Positions 1 through 7,657 of a stretch of DNA of 64,000 nt are shown piece after piece. The notes under the pieces are model-generated. The model searched no databases and was not told the DNA's origin. It saw only the letters and a program-made list of their open reading frames with translations. Within the stretch, counting starts at the first letter, position 1; each line of letters starts with the position of its first letter. The position numbers and the translations under genes are program-made. Source of the stretch: Sphingomonas sp. PP-CE-1G-424 (lineage in GTDB: Bacteria > Pseudomonadota > Alphaproteobacteria > Sphingomonadales > Sphingomonadaceae); assembly GCF_004341085.1 (NCBI RefSeq), contig NZ_SLXW01000004.1, forward strand, positions 1 through 64,000, given 5' to 3'.

Positions 1-627
1 TCCTTCTGGCCGGCGCAGCGGTAATAGTCCTTCCCGCTGATCGTATAGTTTTGCCCCGCAGAAAATACAGCGGATGAGCCCGGACAGGAGATGCTCTGCG
101 CGCTTGCTGCCGACCGTTGACTATGCCGTTGCCGGGCACTTGCGGAGTTAGATTTCATCGCGCGCGGCTTCGAAGACAGTATCGTCGATGATTTGCAGAT
201 CAGGGATCTCAACTTCTGCCCACTCAGACTGGTTACGGAGCCGATAGCGGCGTTCGTGCTTCTCGGTGTCGGGGTTCCTGCTCCGCTCCTTGCGCCTCAC
301 ACTAGGCGTCCCACGTAGAGCGGGTTGTTGAGGATGCCGACGAGTTTGGCGGGATCGCTCGGATCGTCGAGGCGTTTCGCTCCCCACCACGGGGGCCGGC
401 ACGCCCTCGTCGTTCAGCCGGGTGCCGATCTGAATAAAGGGCACTGCGCGGCGAACCATGCGAAGGTTTTTGCGGCGCAGGTCGGGATCAGTCGGGTTGC
501 GCTTTCGCGGATCGAAAACGGAAAAGCGTGGCCGCTTGCGCCGCGCCTCATTCTGATCTTGGCGACGATCGTTCATGCTATCTCTGCACCGTGCGTTCGA
601 GCGAGGGGGCATCGCTGATGCCGACAC
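1..627 (-). pseudogene. Relic of a large serine recombinase
   Basis: Three fragments of a serine-family site-specific recombinase lie in order on the minus strand but in different frames. Around 420-380 the frame reads TRLNDEGVPAP, typical of the PF07508 recombinase domain. At about 370-308 a shifted frame reads LVGILNNPLYVGRLV and then stops. At 300-148 the first frame resumes with RDPDTEK-like and EVEIPDLQIIDD motifs. Between 120 and 1 there is SKRAEHLLSGLIRCIFCG, the zinc-ribbon segment, again with a frame change before YYRCAG. The N-terminal catalytic resolvase domain is not visible. It must be non-functional and marks a former integrative element at the left edge of the window. Confidence 0.75.
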
Positions 628-735
628 CGACCCAATCCGCTTTTCTTGGTTGCTCCGGACGGGCGATCGTCGTGGTGAGCCAAGCGAAATTATGGTCCAG
701 CATATAGATCGGCAATCTGGACGAGGCAGGCGGAT

Positions 736-1026
736 ATGGAAAACAATACGTTCTCATCGCACCACGGATCGACGCGCGGTGCGCTGGTCGGGCTGATTAG
801 CCAGACCGTCCAGCTGCAACCATTCGTCGATGGAGTTGACCGGCTCCGTGGCGCCTTTTCGTGGCATCCTGATGGAACCCGCAGCCTCCACGCGACTGAC
901 ACGGCATGGCAATGCTTTGCCTGCCGCGCTGGTGGTGATGCCGTCGATTGGATCATGAGGCGGGAGGCGGTCGATAAGACGCAAGCGAGGGAAAGATTCC
1001 AGGAATCTCTCCTTTCAAAGCAATGA
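736..1026 (+). CDS. CHC2-like zinc finger protein, degenerate
   Basis: A 96-residue protein whose middle resembles the CHC2 zinc finger of DnaG-type primases: FSWHPDGTRSLH, then WQCFACRAGGDAVDWIM (residues about 42-73). In the family the finger is CxxH...CxxC. Here the second CxxC is present and the histidine of the first half is kept, but the first cysteine is replaced (AFSWH), so metal binding is doubtful. No TOPRIM or helicase domain follows. Stand-alone CHC2 proteins are typical of mobile elements and plasmids, which fits the recombinase relic upstream. Probably a leftover of an integrated element. Confidence 0.6.
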   Translation: MENNTFSSHHGSTRGALVGLISQTVQLQPFVDGVDRLRGAFSWHPDGTRSLHATDTAWQCFACRAGGDAVDWIMRREAVDKTQARERFQESLLSKQ

Positions 1027-1407
1027 ATTCGGTCGTGGCGGCGCATCGTCCAAGAGCATTAACGCGCTGGAGGCCTTGTCTGATCGATCGGGTGTGTGGT
1101 TACCAATTGTGTGGCGGATCGCCGTGACGAAGCACGACCGTCTGCATTCAAAATTGGTGGATAGCGGCCTGTCAGCTGCTGGGCGCTTCGATAGCGTAAG
1201 TGGGCGTTCGTTCGTGAACGCCGCTCCGGCCGCTTCACGCGCACGTAGCGGTCGTTCGAAGCCTGACGCTCCCGACCTGAAAGCGGCCACGCCCCCGGCA
1301 GAAAAAGCGCAGTCCAATATGGTTACCCGTCTGGGAAGCCCGGTTCCGCGAAATGGGAGATAATCTCAATCTGCGACGAGTTGGTTTTTAGCCGATCATA
1401 GGCGACG
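1027..1407. other. No recognisable gene
   Basis: About 380 bases between the zinc-finger gene and the type VI module. Several frames are open but none gives a recognisable motif or a start with a convincing ribosome binding site. Probably further degraded mobile-element DNA. Confidence 0.4.
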
Positions 1408-1533
1408 ATGTATGCTTGCCTGCTCGATACCCGCGCACTCTTTGCCGGCATGGAGGAATCCGTACGCTTGATAGCCAAGATTGCGGGTGAGGTGATCTCA
1501 GGACGGCCCGTTACGCGCGCGGCCACCCGGTAG
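1408..1533 (+). CDS. Short ORF, 41 aa, unknown
   Basis: A 41-codon frame from an ATG to a TAG. The peptide is mostly helical-looking, with a central amphipathic stretch (MEESVRLIAKIAGEVI). It ends 31 bases before the EagR-like gene and is co-oriented with it, so it could be the tail of a disrupted gene or a tiny leader. There is no strong ribosome binding site and no family match that I recognise. Treat as speculative. Confidence 0.2.
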   Translation: MYACLLDTRALFAGMEESVRLIAKIAGEVISGRPVTRAATR

Positions 1534-1564
1534 GGCGTTGCGAGAACCGCGTGACTGAGGCATC

Positions 1565-2026
1565 ATGCAGCTCATGTCGTCCTATCGCACCAGTGTGGCC
1601 GTGTTTGATGTGCCCGATTCTTGGCATGATCAGTCGATCGTGGCGTTTCGCCTACCGCCTGCTCCCGGCGGTGGCGGCGATGCGAGTTTCGTTATCACTA
1701 AGGACCCGGGTAAGGGCGTTACCCCGTTCGCGTCATACTTCAACGGACAAGCCGACACTATACGTCGCAGCCTGCCCGGCTATCACGAGCTTAAGCGTGA
1801 ACTGTTTCACGCCAATGAACGCGACGCGGGATGGCTTGAGTTTCAATTCGAGAAGGACGGTCGCGCCATGCAGTTGCGGCAGATCTTCTTCGACAGCGGC
1901 TTCCTGGCCGTCATCTGTACGCTGACCACACTCCCTGCGGACATCGGCTATCATGACGCAGACTGGCGACGGGTGATGGCCAGCCTGGTCTTTGATCCGC
2001 CGGCTGCCTCTGCAAGCTATCCATGA
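1565..2026 (+). CDS. EagR-type T6SS effector chaperone (DUF1795/DcrB family)
   Basis: A 153-residue protein with the DUF1795 (DcrB/EagR) fold pattern: an N-terminal strand region around SVAVFDVPDSWHDQS, a central QADTIRRSLPGYHELKRE helix, and a C-terminal DADWRRVMASLVFD helix that is characteristic of the family. EagR proteins bind the transmembrane segments of prePAAR type VI effectors, keep them soluble before loading on VgrG, and are encoded directly upstream of the effector. That is exactly the arrangement here, with the effector starting 34 bases downstream. A second in-frame ATG at 1574 could be used. No VgrG or T6SS structural genes lie in the window, so this is a dispersed cargo module. 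Family call is confident; partner is inferred from position. Confidence 0.8.
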   Translation: MQLMSSYRTSVAVFDVPDSWHDQSIVAFRLPPAPGGGGDASFVITKDPGKGVTPFASYFNGQADTIRRSLPGYHELKRELFHANERDAGWLEFQFEKDGRAMQLRQIFFDSGFLAVICTLTTLPADIGYHDADWRRVMASLVFDPPAASASYP

Positions 2027-2060
2027 GTCTTAGAGCCGTGACTCGCTGAACCCCGTGACC

Positions 2061-3314
2061 ATGGAACCCGCCGCCCGCGTCGAGGACGAGATCGCCCATG
2101 GTTATGGGATGCTGGCGATGGTCGGTGGCGCGTTGGTCGGTGTGGCGGCGGGGATCGCCGTCGTGGGTGCGATCGGCTTAACCGGCGGACTTGCTGCGGT
2201 GGCGATTGCGGGCGCGGTGGCGGGCGGTGGCCTAGCCGGAGACCAGATCGCGTCGGGGCTTGAGACGATTTTCGACCTGCCCGAACCTACGACTGGCGTG
2301 CTGGCGGTGGGATCGCCGAACGTCTTCATCAACGGACGCAGCGCGATCCGCGCCGAATTGTCGAGCGCGTCGAGCTGCAATGGCCTGCCGTTCAATCACC
2401 CACTCTGGCTCGGATCGATTATCGTCCGCGAGGGATCGGCGACCGTCTTCATCAACGGGCAGCCCGCGTCGCGCCTGAAATCGATGCTGACGTGCGGCGC
2501 GCATATAAAGACCGCATCGCCGAACGTCTTCATTGGCGGGGAGACGGTGCGGACCGGCTTCGTTTTCGACCTTGAGGCGTGGACGCGTGGCGGCTTACAG
2601 ATTCTGGGGATAGGCGCCGCGGTAGGTGCTGGCGCGTTTGCTGCGATGGCCGGGGTTGCCGCATTCGGCGCATTTCTCGGCATTGGGGCTCTGGGTTTCG
2701 TAGGCATGGAGGGCGTCGGTCTGTTCGGGGACGCGATCGGGCCGGGCTACCGAGACCTATTGCAGGGTCTGGTCGGCATGGGAATGGTCGTGTCCGGGCC
2801 AAAGTTGGCAAGGGAAGGAAGTATAGCGAGCGATCGATCGCGTATCTCGCAACTCTCGAGAGATGGTCAAATCGAGGACGCGCGTGCCATACTGAAACGC
2901 CATGTCGACGCAGGAGACATCGATGGCGTCGTACGCCGACTGGATGTATCAACCGACGGGCAGCGTGGCTTCCTGTGGTCAGGTAACAAGGTCGCGGCAG
3001 GGCAATATGCCGAGGCTCATGGGGGCACGACGCTGGAAGGCACACCGGGTGGCCGGGTCATCGATGACTGGGATCATTTGAACACCTCTATGCCATGGGA
3101 CAAAGGTGGCGAGCAGGTCTGGGGCCAAACATCTGCACGCTATACCCGCGGATTGACGGGGGACGTTGAAGCGTTGCAATCACCAAGTAGGGCAGGCGGC
3201 GGTTACGTCTTCCGAAAATACGAGATGCCCGAGATCGAGGCCGGCAAAGCGGCAGGTCGGATCACCAGTTTCGAGGAGAAGATCGTGTTGCCTGATACGG
3301 GAAATTGGCCGTGA
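2061..3314 (+). CDS. prePAAR T6SS effector with C-terminal toxin domain
   Basis: A 417-residue type VI effector. The N-terminus carries the prePAAR motif AARVEDEIAHG (consensus AARxxDxxxHGG). A glycine/alanine-rich transmembrane block follows (about 17-60), then a PAAR domain (about 80-165) with repeated SPNVFINGR, SATVFINGQPASR and SPNVFIGGE turns, and a second transmembrane block (about 176-235). The C-terminal 160 residues form the presumed toxin, with RGFLWSGN, TLEGTPGGRVIDDWD and PWDKGGEQVWGQTSARY motifs. I do not recognise this domain; the layout resembles Tse6-like NAD-degrading toxins, but that is only an analogy. GTG at 2055 is an alternative start. The stop overlaps the next gene as GTGA, expected for a toxin-immunity pair. 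No kinship to Rhs proteins. Confidence 0.82.
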   Translation: MEPAARVEDEIAHGYGMLAMVGGALVGVAAGIAVVGAIGLTGGLAAVAIAGAVAGGGLAGDQIASGLETIFDLPEPTTGVLAVGSPNVFINGRSAIRAELSSASSCNGLPFNHPLWLGSIIVREGSATVFINGQPASRLKSMLTCGAHIKTASPNVFIGGETVRTGFVFDLEAWTRGGLQILGIGAAVGAGAFAAMAGVAAFGAFLGIGALGFVGMEGVGLFGDAIGPGYRDLLQGLVGMGMVVSGPKLAREGSIASDRSRISQLSRDGQIEDARAILKRHVDAGDIDGVVRRLDVSTDGQRGFLWSGNKVAAGQYAEAHGGTTLEGTPGGRVIDDWDHLNTSMPWDKGGEQVWGQTSARYTRGLTGDVEALQSPSRAGGGYVFRKYEMPEIEAGKAAGRITSFEEKIVLPDTGNWP

Positions 3315-3901
3315 CCTGGACAGCCTTCAGCAAGCAATATGAGGCAAAGGGGCGGGAGAAGGCGGATGGCTATTTTCCATTCCACTTTGAGGGCATGGAC
3401 GCCAACGAACTGACGCGGGCGCGAGCGTTGATGGAAACACGTGGCTCGGCCGGCGATACCACCGATCTCGATGGCTTGAGATTGATCGGCGATGCCGGCA
3501 GCATCGCCGTGCTCGAAGCCGCGGAGGCTCAGGATAAGAGGCTAGGCATTGCGTTCGAGTGTGCGCGCCGTGAGACTTTGTTCGCCCTGACGGGAAATGT
3601 GCTCGTCCTTGCTCCGCTAATCGATCGATTGGACACACGCGAGGACCGCGATTCGGCCTTCGCTGCACAAGCGATCGCCCGCCATCAACTGCCGCCATCC
3701 TTTGCCACAGCATTGGCGGCCCGTATCGCCGACGGGCGTCACGAAACCGCCTTGCTGTGGATCATAAAGGCGTGGCTGTCGGCGCAAGGCGAAGCAATCT
3801 GGCAGGTGCCGGTATTCGACGCGAACCTTTCCTTTATCCGCAGCGTGATAGCCGAGCGTCCCGCGGCGCGGCGCAGTTTGCTGGAAACATGGCGAATGTG
3901 A
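3311..3901 (+). CDS. Putative immunity protein of the prePAAR effector
   Basis: A soluble, mostly helical protein of about 196 residues with no signal peptide or membrane segment. GTG at 3311 overlaps the effector stop (GTGA); a TTG at 3305 is also in frame. The middle contains a run of short alpha-helical units (LRLIGDAGSIAVLEAAEAQ, ETALLWIIKAWLSAQGE) reminiscent of HEAT-like repeats, but no family is recognised with confidence. Function is inferred only from translational coupling to the toxin gene, which is the standard position for the cognate immunity gene of a T6SS effector. If the toxin acts in the cytoplasm, as the double transmembrane prePAAR design suggests, a cytoplasmic immunity protein makes sense. 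Confidence 0.6.
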   Translation: MTWTAFSKQYEAKGREKADGYFPFHFEGMDANELTRARALMETRGSAGDTTDLDGLRLIGDAGSIAVLEAAEAQDKRLGIAFECARRETLFALTGNVLVLAPLIDRLDTREDRDSAFAAQAIARHQLPPSFATALAARIADGRHETALLWIIKAWLSAQGEAIWQVPVFDANLSFIRSVIAERPAARRSLLETWRM

Positions 3902-3922
3902 AGTAACTCAAAATACGAGCAG

Positions 3923-4327
3923 TCAGTGCTGCACGGTTCCGATGTCGTGGAGTAATGCGAGGCTTCGGCGTTTAGTAAAGAGCTGAATAGCGGACGGTTT
4001 ACTGTGTTTGAATACGAACTGGTAACATGAAATCTGGTCGACGTCATTGCTGCCGCCATTTGTCGTGATCAGTAAATGACGTGGAGTGAATTTCAGCACC
4101 AGTACAAAGCTCGATGACGTGAAAACGGCGACGGTTATTCCCCAAGTGACTTCCACGGGATGACGGAACAACAGCGCGCGCGCGGGAAATGATGCCAACG
4201 CGCCGTGTGCGATATCGCGTGTTTTCAGCATCACTTGGACTTGCTTCGCCAGATCAGCAGCGCTCCGAAACGTCGATATGATACATTGGCCCATGCCGCG
4301 AGGGAGCTTTCGCGCGGATCGTGTCAC
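3923..4327 (-). CDS. Possible hypothetical protein
   Basis: A minus-strand frame of up to 134 codons in a segment of visibly lower GC than the flanks. An internal ATG at 4231 would give about 102 residues with a hydrophobic stretch (WGITVAVFTSSSFVLVLKF) that could be one membrane span. No family is recognised. It is opposite in direction to the immunity-like genes around it and may be a chance frame. If it is not a gene, the 438 bases between 3902 and 4339 hold nothing else that I can identify. Confidence 0.22.
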   Translation of the reverse strand: MTRSARKLPRGMGQCIISTFRSAADLAKQVQVMLKTRDIAHGALASFPARALLFRHPVEVTWGITVAVFTSSSFVLVLKFTPRHLLITTNGGSNDVDQISCYQFVFKHSKPSAIQLFTKRRSLALLHDIGTVQH

Positions 4328-4339
4328 GGGGGCGCCGAT

Positions 4340-4735
4340 ATGTTAACATTCGAGCACGAGACATCCTCTTTCATTTTTGACGGAGTTCGGATCGGACCGA
4401 GTATTTCCGTCACGCAACTCGCAGCGGCTCTGGGCGTCAGCGTTCAAGACACGCCAGATGATCGAGCATGGAGCTTCGTTAAAGTCGACGCCCGACCGGT
4501 GGGGGCATTTGTCACGTTTTTGGAAGGCAAGATCAACAGCGGCTATTTCTGGGTCGACGTGCCTGGAGCCGGGTGGGATGACTATGAACGGGCAGAGCAG
4601 CAGCGTCGAAGGGAACACGAGCGTTTGATGGACGAGATGTTCGGAGCGCTGCAATACGACGATCAATTTGTAAGCGTCGACCTCGTGCGCGATCCTCGGT
4701 CCGGCCTAGAGCAGATACGGTTCGAAGCTAGGTAA
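4340..4735 (+). CDS. Hypothetical protein, immunity-like context
   Basis: A 131-residue acidic soluble protein starting at ATG 4340; the frame is open further upstream to 4205, but that extension reads like non-coding sequence. It contains a beta-rich N-terminal part (FIFDGVRIGPSISVTQLAAAL), an aromatic centre (GKINSGYFWVDVPGAGWDDYE) and a charged helix (QQRRREHERLMDEMF). I do not recognise the family. Its position downstream of a T6SS toxin/immunity pair, size and acidic composition fit an additional immunity gene, but this is inference from context only. Confidence 0.5.
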   Translation: MLTFEHETSSFIFDGVRIGPSISVTQLAAALGVSVQDTPDDRAWSFVKVDARPVGAFVTFLEGKINSGYFWVDVPGAGWDDYERAEQQRRREHERLMDEMFGALQYDDQFVSVDLVRDPRSGLEQIRFEAR

Positions 4736-4782
4736 ACGGCTTGGGGTGCGTGCGTTTGGATCCAGGCGTGCGATGCCGATGA

Positions 4783-5046
4783 GGTAGGAAAGAGGAAGGG
4801 CGCGTTGCGCTGCTTAAGGACGATGAGCGCGGCGTACCATTCGACGCATTTCGCGAGGGGCGTGACGTCTATTTGCTTTATAGCTTCGAAGACATCGCCT
4901 TTCACTGGGAGCATGTGTCGGGACGGATTTTTTGTCGCTTCAAGGGTACGGCGCGGGAGAGCGAAACCGTTTATTCAAACCACTTATATATGGACGCTGG
5001 AATCGGCGGCCGGCTCGCGACCCGAGAGGAGTACGACAATTACTGA
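4783..5046 (+). pseudogene. 5'-truncated immunity-like gene remnant
   Basis: An 87-residue coherent frame reads from about 4783 to a TGA at 5044-5046, with protein-like stretches such as VYLLYSFEDIAFHWEHVSGR and LYMDAGIGGRLATREEYDNY. No ATG or GTG start lies in this frame; the first usable codon is a TTG at 4873, which would remove half the protein. Just upstream, ATG AGG T AGG AAA GAG suggests that a single extra T near 4785 separates an old ATG at about 4779 from the body. I interpret it as a small immunity-type protein inactivated by a one-base insertion. The 3' end overlaps the start region of the HD-domain gene. Confidence 0.4.
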
Positions 5047-5077
5047 CCTATCGTTTAGCCCACTTGACGAAGCGATT

Positions 5078-5467
5078 GTGTTCGCAACTCATGCGCATCA
5101 GGGACAGGTCGACAAGGCTGGCGCTCCCTACATCCTGCATCCGCTCCGGGTAATGCTGGCGCAGGCGGACGATGTGCGACGGATCACCGCGGTGCTGCAC
5201 GATGTCGTCGAGGATTGCGCTGTAACGCCAGCCACGCTCCGCGCCCGCTTCGGCGATGCGGTTGCCGACGCCGTGGTGGCACTCACGCGACGCGATGATG
5301 AGGACTACGACGCTTTCGTCGCGCGCTGCGCAGCAAACGAGATCGCGCGTGACGTGAAGCGCGCCGACATTGCCGACAATTTGGACCTTTCGCGCCTTCC
5401 CGTTGTTACGAATCGGGATCGAGAACGCGCTGATAAATACCGACGAGCGCTCGCGTTGCTCCAATAG
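5078..5467 (+). CDS. HD-domain protein, RelA/SpoT hydrolase-like
   Basis: A short HD-family phosphohydrolase of about 130-143 residues. The N-terminal part has AHQGQVDKAGAPYILHP followed by ITAVLHDVVEDC, the HD metal-binding signature shared with the hydrolase half of RelA/SpoT enzymes and small alarmone hydrolases. It lacks synthetase and regulatory domains. In-frame similarity reaches back to about 5039 (ITDLSFSPLDEA), but no ATG, GTG or TTG occurs there; GTG at 5078 is the first standard start, so the true start may be an ATT at 5039 or may have been lost. The substrate cannot be read from sequence; (p)ppGpp-like nucleotides are the obvious guess. Confidence 0.65.
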   Translation: MFATHAHQGQVDKAGAPYILHPLRVMLAQADDVRRITAVLHDVVEDCAVTPATLRARFGDAVADAVVALTRRDDEDYDAFVARCAANEIARDVKRADIADNLDLSRLPVVTNRDRERADKYRRALALLQ

Positions 5468-5715
5468 AAGATTGGCCAACGACGTCGAAGCGTCGCAAAT
5501 TTCCGGTTGCGCAAACGGCAGCTACGTCTTTCAGGTGGAATGGTCTCTTCTGGAAAGCAGCGAGAGTTCCTTCGATGTCGGATTATGGGCGGAAATGGCC
5601 TAGCCGCTTTTTCGTGTCGACTGGCCGCCGAGCGCCGTCGTAAAACACCGGTTTGTCGTTGCCGCGCACCTTAAACCCTGGACAATTGCGGTTTGCGCGG
5701 TGGCGTACGTGCTCC

Positions 5716-5892
5716 ATGTCATCACTATTGTTCGAGATACCCTGTCGGATTGAGAAAGTGCGCGACAACCTCGGAAATGAGGTTTTTCGTCATGGACAGC
5801 GGCTGCTGTTTTGGCATGAGATCCAATCTCGACGAAGTCGCTACCTCGAAGGCTGGCTTGTTGCCGCGCCGATCTTGGAGGACCCCGAATGA
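5716..5892 (+). CDS. Small hypothetical protein, 58 aa
   Basis: A short frame beginning MSSLLFEIPCRIEKVRD and ending at a TGA that overlaps the next frame as ATGA, which argues mildly for real coding. It contains RHGQRLLFWHEIQSRRSRY and no membrane segment. The frame is open further upstream to 5653. No family is recognised and no good ribosome binding site is seen. Bases 5468-5715 upstream hold no gene that I can support. Confidence 0.3.
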   Translation: MSSLLFEIPCRIEKVRDNLGNEVFRHGQRLLFWHEIQSRRSRYLEGWLVAAPILEDPE

Positions 5893-6071
5893 CCAAATTT
5901 TCCCAGAACTCGACATTCATAGCCGATTGCCCGAACGACGGCGTTGTTCCAATGTTAGCCATTAAATTCTCGATCCGTGGCGGCTTGACGCCGCGTTCCA
6001 CTGAGATGAATAAATGTCTGAAGTTGGAGCTAGCCAACGAAGCGCTGAGTGTCTGGGAATGGGGCATCTGA
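5889..6071 (+). CDS. Small hypothetical protein, 60 aa
   Basis: A 60-residue frame that starts with an ATGA overlap on the preceding small gene. The sequence (IKFSIRGGLTPRSTEMNKCL, LELANEALSVWEWGI) looks like a folded fragment rather than random translation, but I do not recognise it. Together with the upstream frame it may be a small two-gene unit or a relic split by mutation within the accessory region. Confidence 0.3.
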   Translation: MTKFSQNSTFIADCPNDGVVPMLAIKFSIRGGLTPRSTEMNKCLKLELANEALSVWEWGI

Positions 6072-6156
6072 GCTGTGCCAGCGTAAACGCCCCTATAATC
6101 GACCTTGCTGTGGGTGGACGACCGGCTACGGGCCAACTAACCCGACCCACTACGGA

Positions 6157-7008
6157 CTAGAACGTATAGGCAAGACCGATCGTCCCGAGCCACTGATCGC
6201 GCGATCCGGCGATCGCGACGAGCGGGCTGCGGGCGATGTCACCTTCCATGCGTCCATAAGTGCCGCCCGCGACGATCTTGATGCCCTGCAGTAGGTCGCC
6301 AGTGAGCGAATAGCTGCCGATCGCGCCGAGCGTCCAGTTCTTGAGGCCAGCACCGGCGGCATAGATAGGCAAACCGCTCGCTACGCTCTGCGCCGTTGAG
6401 ACGCTGTAATAGGTTCGGGCATAGCCGCGTTCAACGATGTCGGCGGACGCGAACACGCCGATCGCAGCCTTGCGGGACAGCGGCGTGAAATAAGTGATGC
6501 TGGGGCTCCAGATGCCGCTGTCATGGACATTGCTGATGTCGTGGCGATAGCCGAGCGTGACCGACAGCTTGTCGTACGGGCTCGTCAGCACCCCGGTTTT
6601 GCCTATGCCAACATAGCCGCCAAGTTCGACTGCGGTGGTGCGCTTGCCGAGCGCACGGACGCGAAGGTCGACTATGTTACCGAGCGAACTGCGGTTGAAG
6701 TTCAGCTGGACGATCGGACCCACCTGGAAATCCCAGACTGGACCGGGCTCGTCCTTGATTAAGTCGACGCTCAGCTGGTTGCCGGCAAGCACGAAGCCGT
6801 ACCCCCTGACGGCGCCGATCGCGGCGGGGACGGGGGTGATCCGGTAGTCGTTGGAGCCTTCGTAATCAGGGAGTGCCGCGACGCCGGCACCGACGGTCAC
6901 GGTATCGCGGTACGGATCGGCCGGCTGGTCCTGTGCGTAGGCGGGTAGCGTGACGGTCGCGGCGAGAATGCTGGCGAGCGTGAATTTCAGGGTTTGGGTA
7001 TAGAGCAC
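6157..7008 (-). CDS. MipA/OmpV family outer-membrane protein
   Basis: A 283-residue outer-membrane beta-barrel protein of the MipA/OmpV family. A signal peptide (TLKFTLASILAATVTLPAYA) is followed by TVTVGAGVAALPDYEGSNDYR, the characteristic family opening, then alternating strands with aromatic girdles and a terminal GTIGLAYTF ending in phenylalanine, the outer-membrane insertion signal. The start is GTG at 7008, preceded by a good ribosome binding site (AAAGGAT). The same frame continues open upstream into a relic of an efflux adaptor, so a longer start would be an artefact. Members act as scaffolding proteins or small porins; the specific role is unknown. Confidence 0.85.
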   Translation of the reverse strand: MLYTQTLKFTLASILAATVTLPAYAQDQPADPYRDTVTVGAGVAALPDYEGSNDYRITPVPAAIGAVRGYGFVLAGNQLSVDLIKDEPGPVWDFQVGPIVQLNFNRSSLGNIVDLRVRALGKRTTAVELGGYVGIGKTGVLTSPYDKLSVTLGYRHDISNVHDSGIWSPSITYFTPLSRKAAIGVFASADIVERGYARTYYSVSTAQSVASGLPIYAAGAGLKNWTLGAIGSYSLTGDLLQGIKIVAGGTYGRMEGDIARSPLVAIAGSRDQWLGTIGLAYTF

Positions 7009-7084
7009 GGGAAGATCCTTTGCTGATCGATAAGGGTGAAGAGAACGGCTAGCCGCCAAGCGCGCGGTGGCGCTGGATGTGTGT

Positions 7085-7467
7085 GAGCGTCGACGCGACG
7101 CGCTGGCGAACGACCGCGGGCTCTGCCGTTGATGTTGCTTGGCGCGTGCCGAGCACGGGCAGTGCGCCGAAATCGCCACGGGCGTAACGGCGTAACGGGC
7201 GTAGCGGGCCTCGACCGTCGCGACCGTTTGGTACCGCGACGCCAGATCACGATCGTAGAGGTGGGCGCCGACCTGCACGTTCAGCGCGAGCACCCGGCCG
7301 CCGGTCTTGACGCCAAGCGGAATATCGCGGCGCGGGCGCAGGACGCCGCCCAACGCCGCGGTCTGTCTGCCGGCATGATGGATGGTGACCACGTTAACAA
7401 GCGTGGCGTCGGATCGGGGCGATATGACCGGCTCAGAAGAGCAGCTGGCACAAGCAAGGAGGGGCAA
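7085..7467 (-). pseudogene. Relic of an RND-type efflux adaptor (HlyD/MFP family)
   Basis: The minus-strand frame upstream of the MipA gene reads a lipoprotein-like LLACASCSSEPV near 7467, then LGGVLRPRRDIPLGVKTGGRVLALNVQVGAHL. This is the beta-barrel/lipoyl start of a periplasmic membrane-fusion protein (usual form: TGxLRPRxExxLxFxxGGRVxxxxVxxGxxV). After YDRDLASRYQTVATVEARY the homology stops and low-complexity arginine/serine-rich sequence follows until the MipA start. The gene is therefore 3'-deleted or rearranged. No inner-membrane pump gene remains. The relic sits downstream of a strong operator-like palindrome at 7608-7633. Confidence 0.55.
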
Positions 7468-7607
7468 CCGGGGATGATCAGCTTAGTCGGCAGCTTGCTT
7501 GGCAGCCTGGTCGGGGCAATGGAAATCATCGGTGTCGTCGCGTCCGGTTGTGAACGCGGTCGACTTGCCGATTTGAACCTATCCTGGCACGCCGATCCTC
7601 GAAACCG

Positions 7608-7633
7608 ACCAGTCATTTTCGAAAACGACTGGT
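7608..7633. promoter_or_regulatory. 26-bp palindromic operator, TetR-like
   Basis: An inverted repeat with arms ACCAGTCATTTTC and GAAAACGACTGGT that match at 12 of 13 positions around a central TTCGAA. Length and symmetry fit the operator of a TetR/AcrR-type repressor of an efflux operon. It lies about 140 bases upstream of the efflux-adaptor relic and points to it, yet no TetR gene is adjacent; only an AraC relic lies on the other side. It appears to be an orphan control site left after loss of the pump genes. Confidence 0.6.
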
Positions 7634-7657
7634 ACGCAGGCTTGGAGGGCGGCGCGC

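Noticed and set aside
1565..3901. Interpretation as an Rhs or CDI toxin locus
   Set aside because: No YD repeats, filamentous haemagglutinin repeats or CdiB partner are present. PrePAAR and the EagR chaperone point to T6SS.
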